Below the pieces are notes generated by a model that saw only the letters and a list, made by a program, of their open reading frames with translations, did not search any database and had not been told where the DNA came from. A stretch of 8,054 bases of DNA, from NCBI GenBank assembly GCA_903864375.1, contig CAIPFS010000181.1:1-8054 (forward strand), given 5' to 3'. Shown here piece after piece: positions 1-6,725 of the stretch (the stretch's first letter is position 1; each line of letters opens with the position of its first letter). This stretch comes from an uncultured Verrucomicrobiota bacterium (GTDB taxonomy: Bacteria > Verrucomicrobiota > Verrucomicrobiia > Limisphaerales > UBA9464). Made by a program: the position numbers and the translations under genes.

Positions 1-3000
1 AGATTCTCGAAGACACCGACAACGACGGGGTGGTGGACAAGGTCACGGTTTTCGCCGACGGCTTTACCCTGGCCACGGGATTACTGGTGGGAAATGGCGG
101 GGTCTACGTGGGCGAGGCTCCTCATCTCTGGTTTCTGGAGGACACTGACGGGGATGGTGTTGCCGACCGAAAAACCGAGGTCCTCACGGGCTTTGGTCGG
201 GAGGACCGCCACGAACTGCTCAATGGCTTCACGTGGGGACCGGATGGGCAGCTCTACCTGACCCACGGGGTGTTTACCAAGACCGAAGCCGTCATTCCAG
301 GGGCTGCCAAGGCACCTCCGGTCCTGATTACTGCCGGAGTTGCACGCTTCAACCCGCGGCAAAAGTCGATCGAAGTGTTCGCCGAGGGCACGAGCAATCC
401 CTGGGGGGTGGATTTTGATGCCCGTGGGAATGCGTTTGTGAGCGCCTGTGTCATCGACCACTTCTTTCATCTCGCTCCCGGCGGCATCTATGCCCGGCAG
501 GCGGGACAGCCTCCCTATCCCTATGGCTATGAACTGCTCCCCAGCATCGTCAACCATGGCCACCACATGGCGGCGTACGCCGGGGTCTGCATTTATCAGG
601 GGGACCAATGGCCCGCTTCCTGGCGGGGCGAGGCCTTGATGGGGAACATTCACCAAAACGCCCTGAACCATGATCACCTGGACCCCGTGGGCAGCAGCTT
701 CAAGGCCTCGGCCCAGGACGATTTCCTGACGACCAAGGATGGCTGGTTCATGCCGGTCAGCAGCCAGGTCGGGCCCGACGGTGCCCTCTGGGTGATGGAT
801 TGGTACGACAAGTACCCGTGCTATCAGAACGCCAATGCCGATCCGGCAGGGGTGGACCGGGAACGCGGGCGCATCTGGCGCATCGTCTGGGTGGGGGACC
901 ATCCGGAGCAACCGATCCCGTCCCATGTGGCCGGGTTGGATTTCGCCCGGTTGCCGAATACCGATCTCATCGACCACCTGAGCCATCCCAATGTGTGGCA
1001 ACGACGGACCGCCCAGCGAGTTCTGAACGGAAGAAGCCTGGTCCCCGGGGATCGGGACCACCTCCGGCGTCTGGTGGCGTCCACCCGCTCCACCCCGGAA
1101 GCCCGCTTGTCGGCATTCTGGACCTTGTTCAGCACGGGATCGATGGAGGAAGACGATCTCGATGTCGCGGCGCACGACCCGGAACCAGGCTTGCGGGTGT
1201 GGTCGGCCCGATTCACCGGGGAACGACGCATCGGCAATGAGCGAACCAAAGCCCGGCTCGTCCTGCTGGCCTCCGATTCGGACCCATCGGTTCGAAGCGC
1301 CACGGCCTCCGCCTGCCGCCAGTGGGTGAGTGGGCAATTGACCATCCAGGCGCCGTTGCCTGATGGATCGACGGTGGAGGAGCCGTCGGCCGCTCTTGCG
1401 GCCCTGGTGGAACATGCGGGCTCCGAAAGTGATCCCACCCTTGATTTTCTGATCTGGACCGCCTCGGAACCCGTGATCCTGAATCATCCGGAAAACGCGC
1501 TCCGTTGGTATCAGCAGCATGGAAGCGAGCATCTTCCCCTGACCGGAAAACTGGTCTTCAAAACCATGCGCCGGTTTTGTGATGCGCAGCGCCCGGAATT
1601 GATGAGCCTGGCGATTGAATTCCTTGCCGGGCTCCCGGAAGCGGCGGACACCCTTGCGATTCGAGGCTTGGATGGACTGATCGAGGGACAGCGCGGCAAA
1701 GCCGTGGTACCGGACAAGGCGGTCGGCGACTCTCTCACCACCCTTCTCCGTCGAACCAACCCGGGTATCGCCAGCCGCGCCATGCGACTGGGTGCCCTCT
1801 GGGGTGATGCCACGTCCATCGAGACATTGATTTCCCGAATCAATCGCCCCGGCGTTTCCGCTCCCGACCGACTGGAGGCGATCCGGGCGTCCCGAACCGC
1901 CCGTTCCGCCAGTGCGTCGGCGGCCCTGCTCACCCTGATCGCCGGCAGCGAGGCGGATTCCTTGAAGGTCGAGGCCATCCGGGCCCTGGGAGAAATCGGC
2001 GATGATGAAACGCCCGGACGCCTCCTGACGGCATGGACCGGATTCTCACCGACGACCCGCCGTGCCACCTCCGAACTCCTGTCCGCCCGACCCGCATGGG
2101 CGGTTCGTTTTCTGGCGGCGGTCAAAGCCGGGGATATCAAGCGGGGGGACGTTCCCCCAACGGTGGTCCGCAACCTCGCCGGTCACCGGGATCCTTCGGT
2201 CCAGGCGGTGGCGAACGAGGTCTTCGGACGGGTTCAAGCGACCAGCGCGGAAAAGCTGAAGTTGATCGCGGAAAAGCGAAAAGTCGTCGCCAACGGCCCC
2301 ATTGATCTGGAGGCGGGTCACGAAGTCGCCAAGCGAACCTGCTTCGTCTGCCACAAGTTGTATGGAGAAGGGGCTGAGGTGGGACCGGATCTGACCGGCG
2401 TCGGACGCAGTTCCCTGGATGCCCTTCTTCATAACGTCATCCATCCCAACGAGATCATCGGCAAGGGCTACGAGAATGTCGAGATCGAGACCAAGGATGG
2501 GCGAACGCTTTCCGGGCGCCTGATTGAAAACAGCGCCAGCAGGGTCCGACTGCTGATGGCGGGTCCCCAGGAGGAGATCATTGCCAAGAGCGATGTGGTC
2601 CAGCTGCGGGTGAGCGAGAATTCGGTCATGCCGGAGGGATTGGAACAGATGCCAGAGGCCGATTTTCGCAATTTGATTTGGTATATCCTGGCTCCTCCCC
2701 AGGACGGAAAGCCATTGACTCCCGAGCGTCAGAAGGAGTTGTTGGGCGGGGGAGAGGCTTCCATCAGCCCCGCTCCGACGCTCCCCGACACCGATGGCGA
2801 AGCGATTGCGCTTTGGGCACCGGGCTGGCAGGTGGATTGCCCACGATTGAACGGCGTTCCGGCAAAACTTCCGGAATATGCAGGTCTCAACAGCGTGCTG
2901 GCCACGGAACCCTATGACTCACGAACCCCCGCCGCGATCGTCCGTGCCTATGTCCCTCCCCTGGGAGGAAAAACGGTCCTGAAGGTGGCGGTGGGATCGG

Positions 3001-3290
3001 CATCGGACAGCGGATGGGACCTGCGCATCACGGCGGACGGGGAGGAATTGGTTCGGGAATCTGTCACCGCCCGGCGCCCCGACTGGCAGCGCATCTCGGT
3101 GGACCTGAGTCGTTTCGAGGGGCGCCGTTTGGTGATCCGGATGGAACAGTGGTCCCGAGGCGGTCTGGAAACGACCGGATATTGGGCAGATTTGCAGATC
3201 GAGCATGAATCGGTGGCCCACGTCAAAAACAACGAATCCGCCACCCCCGCCACTCTGTCAAAGGGTGTACCACCGGGGACGCCGGATTGA
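1..3290 (+). CDS. PVC-type heme-binding protein (beta-propeller, HEAT, c-type heme), 5'-truncated
   Basis: The reading frame is open from base 3, so the gene begins before the window; the GTG at 30 is internal, because the residues before it (ILEDTDNDG) already belong to the family pattern. At least 1095 residues are present, and the signal peptide and first propeller blades are missing. Order seen: a propeller-like, dehydrogenase-type domain (to about nt 900) with two DxDxDGxxD calcium-loop-like motifs (nt 12-38 and 141-167); a helical HEAT-like region (about nt 960-2230, e.g. EAIRALGEIGDDE near 1970-2010); a single c-type heme motif CFVCH at 2340-2354 followed by GPDLTGVGR; possible distal Met ligands at 2628 and 2649; and a C-terminal beta-rich domain (about 2800-3215). 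This matches the Planctomycete/Verrucomicrobium families I know as TIGR02604 plus TIGR02603. Such proteins are usually exported and are thought to take part in periplasmic redox or carbohydrate oxidation; the substrate is unknown. The family call is firm, the function is not. Confidence 0.9.
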   Translation, partial: ILEDTDNDGVVDKVTVFADGFTLATGLLVGNGGVYVGEAPHLWFLEDTDGDGVADRKTEVLTGFGREDRHELLNGFTWGPDGQLYLTHGVFTKTEAVIPGAAKAPPVLITAGVARFNPRQKSIEVFAEGTSNPWGVDFDARGNAFVSACVIDHFFHLAPGGIYARQAGQPPYPYGYELLPSIVNHGHHMAAYAGVCIYQGDQWPASWRGEALMGNIHQNALNHDHLDPVGSSFKASAQDDFLTTKDGWFMPVSSQVGPDGALWVMDWYDKYPCYQNANADPAGVDRERGRIWRIVWVGDHPEQPIPSHVAGLDFARLPNTDLIDHLSHPNVWQRRTAQRVLNGRSLVPGDRDHLRRLVASTRSTPEARLSAFWTLFSTGSMEEDDLDVAAHDPEPGLRVWSARFTGERRIGNERTKARLVLLASDSDPSVRSATASACRQWVSGQLTIQAPLPDGSTVEEPSAALAALVEHAGSESDPTLDFLIWTASEPVILNHPENALRWYQQHGSEHLPLTGKLVFKTMRRFCDAQRPELMSLAIEFLAGLPEAADTLAIRGLDGLIEGQRGKAVVPDKAVGDSLTTLLRRTNPGIASRAMRLGALWGDATSIETLISRINRPGVSAPDRLEAIRASRTARSASASAALLTLIAGSEADSLKVEAIRALGEIGDDETPGRLLTAWTGFSPTTRRATSELLSARPAWAVRFLAAVKAGDIKRGDVPPTVVRNLAGHRDPSVQAVANEVFGRVQATSAEKLKLIAEKRKVVANGPIDLEAGHEVAKRTCFVCHKLYGEGAEVGPDLTGVGRSSLDALLHNVIHPNEIIGKGYENVEIETKDGRTLSGRLIENSASRVRLLMAGPQEEIIAKSDVVQLRVSENSVMPEGLEQMPEADFRNLIWYILAPPQDGKPLTPERQKELLGGGEASISPAPTLPDTDGEAIALWAPGWQVDCPRLNGVPAKLPEYAGLNSVLATEPYDSRTPAAIVRAYVPPLGGKTVLKVAVGSASDSGWDLRITADGEELVRESVTARRPDWQRISVDLSRFEGRRLVIRMEQWSRGGLETTGYWADLQIEHESVAHVKNNESATPATLSKGVPPGTPD
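2340..2354 (+). other. c-type heme attachment site (CxxCH)
   Basis: The codons read Cys-Phe-Val-Cys-His within a KRTCFVCHKLYGEG context, followed by GPDLTGVGR, the usual surroundings of the heme site in this family. It is the only CxxCH in the visible part of the protein, so one covalently bound heme is predicted. Heme attachment requires export across the cytoplasmic membrane, which implies that the missing N-terminus carries a signal sequence. Confidence 0.9.
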
Positions 3291-3348
3291 TAGACCGCTG
3301 CGATTCCGGGCCGTCGCCCAAAGGACGCGATGGGGCCATGAACGGCGC

Positions 3349-3373
3349 ATCGTCGGGAGTCAGATCGTCGGGA
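3349..3373 (+). repeat. Tandem 10-bp direct repeat, 15-bp period
   Basis: ATCGTCGGGA occurs at 3349-3358 and again at 3364-3373. The second copy runs into the left arm of the hairpin at 3366-3390. The right arm carries the inverted form TCCCGACG, so the core appears three times in about 40 bp. It could be a protein-binding site or a remnant of local duplication. Confidence 0.5.
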
Positions 3374-3390
3374 AATTGGATTTCCCGACG
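3366..3390 (+). terminator. Perfect 11-bp hairpin with 3-nt loop after the heme-protein gene
   Basis: The arm CGTCGGGAAAT (3366-3376) is exactly complementary to ATTTCCCGACG (3380-3390) around the loop TGG. It lies 76 bp after the heme-protein stop and 45 bp before the DUF362 ATG. No run of T follows, so it is not a classical intrinsic terminator. It may be a U-less terminator, an mRNA 3'-end stabiliser or a processing site between two co-directional genes. The structure is certain; its role is inferred. Confidence 0.6.
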
Positions 3391-3426
3391 CGTGGGCCGA
3401 CGTCATAGTTGAATTGGAAGTTGCAT

Positions 3427-3431
3427 GGGAG
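3427..3431 (+). promoter_or_regulatory. Possible ribosome binding site for the DUF362 gene
   Basis: GGGAG sits 4 nt before the ATG at 3436 and 13 nt before the in-frame ATG at 3445. Neither spacing is ideal, but it is the only purine-rich Shine-Dalgarno-like stretch here. No such stretch precedes the further-upstream TTG at 3409, which argues against that start. Confidence 0.4.
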
Positions 3432-3435
3432 ACGC

Positions 3436-4494
3436 ATGAATTGGATGAGATCATTAAACGGAACGATCGTGGCCCTGGGGCTGGCGGTGCTGTTTCGCGC
3501 CCACGCCTCGGAATCCGCCGGGGGGGCACTCCCTGTTGCCAGCACCAACCGGGCTGCTGTTACGGTGGTTTACGACCCACTGGCCACCGACGCGTTCAGC
3601 CCCAATCGCGGTGTTGTCCGAAAAATGGTGGAATCCGGCCTGTTGGGCCTGACCGGGAAATCAACGCCTGAGGAGGCCTGGCGAAGCGTGGTGTCCACCA
3701 ACGATATGGTGGGATTCAAGGTGACCGCCGGCCCCGGACCCGTGAGTGGAACCCGCACTTCGGTGGTCCGCGCGTTGGTGGAAAGTCTCATTCAGAGTGG
3801 ATTTTCGCCCGACCGGATCATTGTCTGGGATAAACGGATGGCCGACCTCCGCAGCGGGGGGTGGACCATCCTGGCCTCAGATTTGGGGATTCATTGCGAG
3901 GGCAGCGAGGAGTCCGACTGGGATTCGACAAAGTTTTACGAGTCCCCCATGCCGGCACGGTTGATCGCGGGCGACCTGGAATTTGGTCTCAAGAACAAGG
4001 AAGGCGTGGGACGCCGCTCTCACGTCACCCGACTGCTGACCCAGCGGATCACCAAGATCATCTCGGTGGCCCCGGTTTTGAGTCACAATTTTACGGGAGT
4101 GAACGGGCACCTCACCGGGCTGGCCCTGGGGAGCATCGACAATTCCCTGCGCTTTGCCGGTGAACCCGACCGCCTGGCGGAGGTGATTCCCGAAATCTGC
4201 GCCCTGGATGATCTCATGCCGAAGGTTGTTTTTGGCGTCAGCGATGCCCTGATTTGTCAGTACCGCGGCGAGGAAACGACGCTGCTCCACTATGCCAGGG
4301 CTTTGAATGAACTGCGATTCAGCCGGGATCTGGTGGCGCTGGACGCCTTGGCGATGGCGGATGTGGAATCGGCACGGGCCGAACAGCGCTCGGGAACGGA
4401 AAAACCCCGTCTGACAGACCTTTACGCCAATGCGGAGCTCATTGAAATGGGTGTCGCCAATCGGGACCGCATCGATATCCACCGAATCCCATGA
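3436..4494 (+). CDS. Exported DUF362-family protein
   Basis: The protein has 352 residues from the ATG at 3436. The frame is also open to a TTG at 3409, but starting there would put nine extra residues before the signal peptide and lacks a ribosome site. Residues 1-24 look like a Sec signal peptide: Arg5, a hydrophobic run at about 10-20, and AHA before a likely cut after residue 24. The mature part matches DUF362 patterns as I know them: VGFKVTAGPGPVSGTRTSVVRAL (split here as VGFKV at 92-96 and TRTSVVRALVESL at 106-118), then RIIVWDKR (127-134), a GVNGHLTGLALGSIDN block (221-236) and SDALICQYRG (269-278). Only three cysteines are present (154, 255, 274) with no ferredoxin spacing, so the Fe-S module found in some relatives is absent. 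The biochemical role of DUF362 is not established to my knowledge. It lies co-directionally behind the heme protein and 25 bp before the epimerase, which may indicate co-transcription. Confidence 0.8.
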   Translation: MNWMRSLNGTIVALGLAVLFRAHASESAGGALPVASTNRAAVTVVYDPLATDAFSPNRGVVRKMVESGLLGLTGKSTPEEAWRSVVSTNDMVGFKVTAGPGPVSGTRTSVVRALVESLIQSGFSPDRIIVWDKRMADLRSGGWTILASDLGIHCEGSEESDWDSTKFYESPMPARLIAGDLEFGLKNKEGVGRRSHVTRLLTQRITKIISVAPVLSHNFTGVNGHLTGLALGSIDNSLRFAGEPDRLAEVIPEICALDDLMPKVVFGVSDALICQYRGEETTLLHYARALNELRFSRDLVALDALAMADVESARAEQRSGTEKPRLTDLYANAELIEMGVANRDRIDIHRIP

Positions 4495-4519
4495 CGGTTC
4501 AATTCAGGTCAGACCGGGC

Positions 4520-5467
4520 ATGAGGGCGCTGGTCACCGGCGGAGCCGGGTTCATTGGTTCGCACCTGGCCGAGGCACTGGCGACGGCGGGGGTCGAGGTC
4601 CGCATTCTGGACAACCTCCAGCTGGGTTCCCGTGACAATCTGCGGTGGATTCGAAAGGAACAGGCGGTGACCTTTTTCGAAGGGGACCTGCGCGACGCGA
4701 CGACGCTTCGCACGGTCATGGAAGGATGCGATTGGGTTTTCCATCTGGCCGCCCTTCCTTCCGTTCCCCGTTCGGTGGAACAGCCACTCGAATCGCATGC
4801 CATCAATTTGAATGGCACCCTGCAACTCTTGCAGACCGCACGCGAAGCCGGGGTGGGTCGGGTGATTTTCGCCTCCTCGTCCGCGATTTACGGGGAAAGC
4901 AGCGCGGCTACGAAGCACGAAGCGCTCGCTCCCGCTCCGTTGTCCCCCTACGCACTGCAAAAATACGCTGCCGAACGGTACGGCCAGCTTTTCCACCAGT
5001 TCTACGGACTCGATACGGTCAGCCTCCGTTACTTCAACGTTTTCGGCCCGCGCCAGTCTCACGCCTCCCCCTATTCCGGGGTCATCGCGCGGTTTTGCAC
5101 CGCGGCCCTTTCAGGCCATCCACCGACCATCTTTGGCGACGGAACCCAGTCCCGGGACTTCACCTATGTCGACAATGTGGTGGCCGCCAATCTGGCGGTG
5201 GCGTCCGCACCCCGGGAGAAGGTCGGGGGCAGGGTTTTCAATATTGCCGCCGGGGAAAGCATTTCACTGCTAAGGCTGCTTGATCGGTTGTCGGAGCTCA
5301 CGGGACGCCGGATTGAGCCGGTGTTTGCTCCCATCCGACCCGGCGACATTCTCTACTCGCGAGCCGACATTGCGGAAGCGTGCACCGCCTTTGGCTATCG
5401 CCCCTCGGTGGGGTGGGAGGATGGACTGGAAAAGACGCTGGCCTGGTATCGAACACAGCCGGTCTGA
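4520..5467 (+). CDS. NAD-dependent sugar-nucleotide epimerase (UDP-glucose/UDP-GlcNAc 4-epimerase-like, SDR family)
   Basis: The 315-residue protein starts at the ATG at 4520, because the Rossmann strand MRALVTGGAGFIG begins exactly there; the open frame further upstream overlaps the DUF362 gene. Visible features are the NAD-binding GxxGxxG (G7, G10, G13), the acidic Asp31 ending strand 2 and favouring NAD, HLAALPSVPRSVEQP (75-89), the SSS of the active site (119-121), the catalytic pair Tyr144 and Lys148 in YALQK, RYFNVFGPRQ (170-179) and SRDFTYVDNV (211-220). Length and motifs fit extended SDR epimerases such as WbpP/Gne and GalE, which interconvert UDP-Glc/Gal or the N-acetyl forms for polysaccharide and lipopolysaccharide synthesis. 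The exact substrate, or a 4,6-dehydratase-type or uronate variant, cannot be settled by eye. Its Shine-Dalgarno is weak (AGG at 4506-4508). No glycosyltransferase neighbours are visible. Confidence 0.88.
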   Translation: MRALVTGGAGFIGSHLAEALATAGVEVRILDNLQLGSRDNLRWIRKEQAVTFFEGDLRDATTLRTVMEGCDWVFHLAALPSVPRSVEQPLESHAINLNGTLQLLQTAREAGVGRVIFASSSAIYGESSAATKHEALAPAPLSPYALQKYAAERYGQLFHQFYGLDTVSLRYFNVFGPRQSHASPYSGVIARFCTAALSGHPPTIFGDGTQSRDFTYVDNVVAANLAVASAPREKVGGRVFNIAAGESISLLRLLDRLSELTGRRIEPVFAPIRPGDILYSRADIAEACTAFGYRPSVGWEDGLEKTLAWYRTQPV

Positions 5468-5487
5468 GCTCCTGATCCGGGTTGCTG

Positions 5488-5808
5488 TCAGGGGCCGTCG
5501 CCATCCGCCGTATGACCCTGCAAGGCCACACGGGCCTGCTCCAACGTCAGAGACTCGACAAAAAACAGCTTGTGCGTGGATGAGGCTCCCCGGATGAGGC
5601 TGACGGATCGACGTGAGCATCCCAAGATTTCAGCGAGGAAGGCCGTCAGGGCTTCGTTGGCGGCGGAATCGACCGGAGGGGCCGTGATGCGTATTTTGAG
5701 CTCCTCCCCTGAAATCCCGACGATCGCATTGGTTCGGGCGCGGGGTTGGGCTTTGACGGCAATACAGACACCCCCTTTGCGTCCCGTGAGGTAGGGCGGT
5801 GGGGTCAT
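5488..5808 (-). CDS. DUF167 / YggU-family protein
   Basis: This is a small cytoplasmic protein of 106 residues; E. coli YggU has about 96. It shows the family hallmarks: a VKAQPRARTNAIVG strand-loop (18-31), LKIRITAPPVDSAANEAL (split as LKIRITAPPV at 37-46 and DSAANEAL at 47-54), and RGASSTHKLFFV near 73-84. The family has a known compact alpha/beta fold but no firmly assigned function. The ATG at 5808 overlaps the TGA of the preceding yggT-type gene in the sequence ATGA, which points to translational coupling; there is no Shine-Dalgarno. The yggT-DUF167 order is conserved in many bacteria. The stop lies only 20 bp from the stop of the convergent epimerase gene. Confidence 0.88.
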   Translation of the reverse strand: MTPPPYLTGRKGGVCIAVKAQPRARTNAIVGISGEELKIRITAPPVDSAANEALTAFLAEILGCSRRSVSLIRGASSTHKLFFVESLTLEQARVALQGHTADGDGP

Positions 5809-6641
5809 TGCAGAGTCTGGGGGAAGGCCCAGGCAAGCCCGAGACTCACCGTTTCCCCGATGAACCAATAAAGCGCGGCGGCCAGAAGCGGGACCAGGTC
5901 CATGCGCCCCAACCGGGCGGGGATCCAGGCGAGGGGAAATTGCAGTCGTCGACCGATGGTTTGCACCAGCATCCAGACGGAATGTTCCCCCAGATAAACG
6001 TAATTGTGCACGAACCGGAGGAGGAGGACCGACACCACGACCCACCGGAGGGGAAGCCAGACAGCCACCCCCATGAAGAGGGACTGAAACGCCAGGGAAA
6101 CTCCGGCCCGGGTGGGCGGCAACAGGTGCTGCCACTGCAAGACAGGCCCAACGCCCAACCAAATCACAGCACCGGCGGCGACCGGGAAAAGAAAGAGAAA
6201 GACCAATGGAAAGCGCCCCAAAGGCCCAGCCAGGGTCACGGCAAACTCCGCAAAGGAGGTCAGCTCCGGAACATCCCGTGAGAAGGCGCAAAACGCCAGG
6301 AGCACCGCGTAGCCGACCAGGGCGGTCCAGGCAAAACTCAGGGTGGAAAAAAAGTAGAGTCGCAACCAATCGTCCGCCCGAAACGCGATCACCGTGGGAC
6401 CCGGTGTCCATGTCGGCGTCGAATCCAGCACCGTGGCCAGAAGGACCAGGAGAAGAGGGCGCAGGAGCAGCATCAACCCCAGCGTCAGCAACGACGCCCA
6501 GGAACGGTGTGGAACGGGTGCCGCCGGGCGGAGATTTCCCAAAAGAGTTCCCGCCGGACGGGTCGGGTCAGCGCCCACCCGTCGAAACGAAAGCCAGAGA
6601 AGCAATCCAGCCAGATCCAGTATGTAAACAACCCACGACAT
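5805..6641 (-). CDS. YggT-family integral membrane protein (two-domain form)
   Basis: The 278-residue protein starts at the ATG at 6641. The frame extends to a GTG at 6713, but that lies inside a perfect hairpin and would add a polar segment before the first membrane helix, so it was rejected. About six hydrophobic segments are visible, near residues 4-20, 50-71, 95-120, 143-167, 182-211 and 248-272. The C-terminal half carries the recognisable YggT pattern: a WLPLRWVVV helix, FVHNYVYLG, then an amphipathic IGRRLQFPLAWIPARLG stretch (230-245) and MDLVPLLAAALYWF (247-260), similar to the 'RP-hairpin then DLSP' motif of the family. The N-terminal half is probably a diverged second copy, as in two-domain YggT proteins. 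YggT proteins have been linked to osmotic tolerance and envelope or division functions, but the mechanism is unclear. It lies 84 bp behind sucD and overlaps the DUF167 gene by 4 nt. Confidence 0.82.
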   Translation of the reverse strand: MSWVVYILDLAGLLLWLSFRRVGADPTRPAGTLLGNLRPAAPVPHRSWASLLTLGLMLLLRPLLLVLLATVLDSTPTWTPGPTVIAFRADDWLRLYFFSTLSFAWTALVGYAVLLAFCAFSRDVPELTSFAEFAVTLAGPLGRFPLVFLFLFPVAAGAVIWLGVGPVLQWQHLLPPTRAGVSLAFQSLFMGVAVWLPLRWVVVSVLLLRFVHNYVYLGEHSVWMLVQTIGRRLQFPLAWIPARLGRMDLVPLLAAALYWFIGETVSLGLAWAFPQTLQ

Positions 6642-6696
6642 CGCTCCGGAAGGGCGAAAGGCTGCCTGAAGCGATGGGTTTGGGAAAGGCTGACGT

Positions 6697-6719
6697 GCGC
6701 CGGTGGTTTCCACCGGCGC
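6697..6719 (-). terminator. Perfect 10-bp GC-rich hairpin downstream of sucD
   Basis: GCGCCGGTGG (6697-6706) pairs exactly with CCACCGGCGC (6710-6719) around a 3-nt loop (TTT on the plus strand, AAA in the minus-strand transcript). It begins 6 bp after the sucD stop codon on the minus strand, the usual place for a 3' end. No U-tract follows. It probably ends or stabilises the sucCD transcript, or attenuates read-through into yggT. The structure is certain, the role inferred. Confidence 0.65.
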
Positions 6720-6725
6720 GAGCGA

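Noticed and set aside
81..1532. 483-codon open frame on the minus strand
   Set aside because: It is antisense to the heme-protein gene, whose family motifs are clear. The translation is rich in Arg, Gly, His and Pro without a recognisable domain, as expected for a shadow frame in GC-rich DNA.
3205..3408. 67-codon plus-strand frame across the end of the heme-protein gene
   Set aside because: It mostly overlaps the C-terminus in another frame, includes a proline run caused by a C-rich stretch, and has no ribosome site.
3381..3409. Possible promoter (TTTCCC / CATAGT) before the DUF362 gene
   Set aside because: The boxes match consensus poorly (about 3 and 4 of 6) and the first falls in the hairpin arm, so it is not supportable.
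4430..4519. Longer epimerase start overlapping the DUF362 gene
   Set aside because: The Rossmann fold begins directly at the ATG at 4520, and the 30 extra residues show no family resemblance.
5809..6411. Upstream extension of the DUF167 frame to 307 codons
   Set aside because: The extension overlaps the YggT gene in another frame and is low-complexity. The family homology begins at the ATG at 5808.
6642..6713. Longer YggT start at the GTG at 6713
   Set aside because: The codon lies in the right arm of the 6697-6719 hairpin and would add a polar leader before the first membrane helix.
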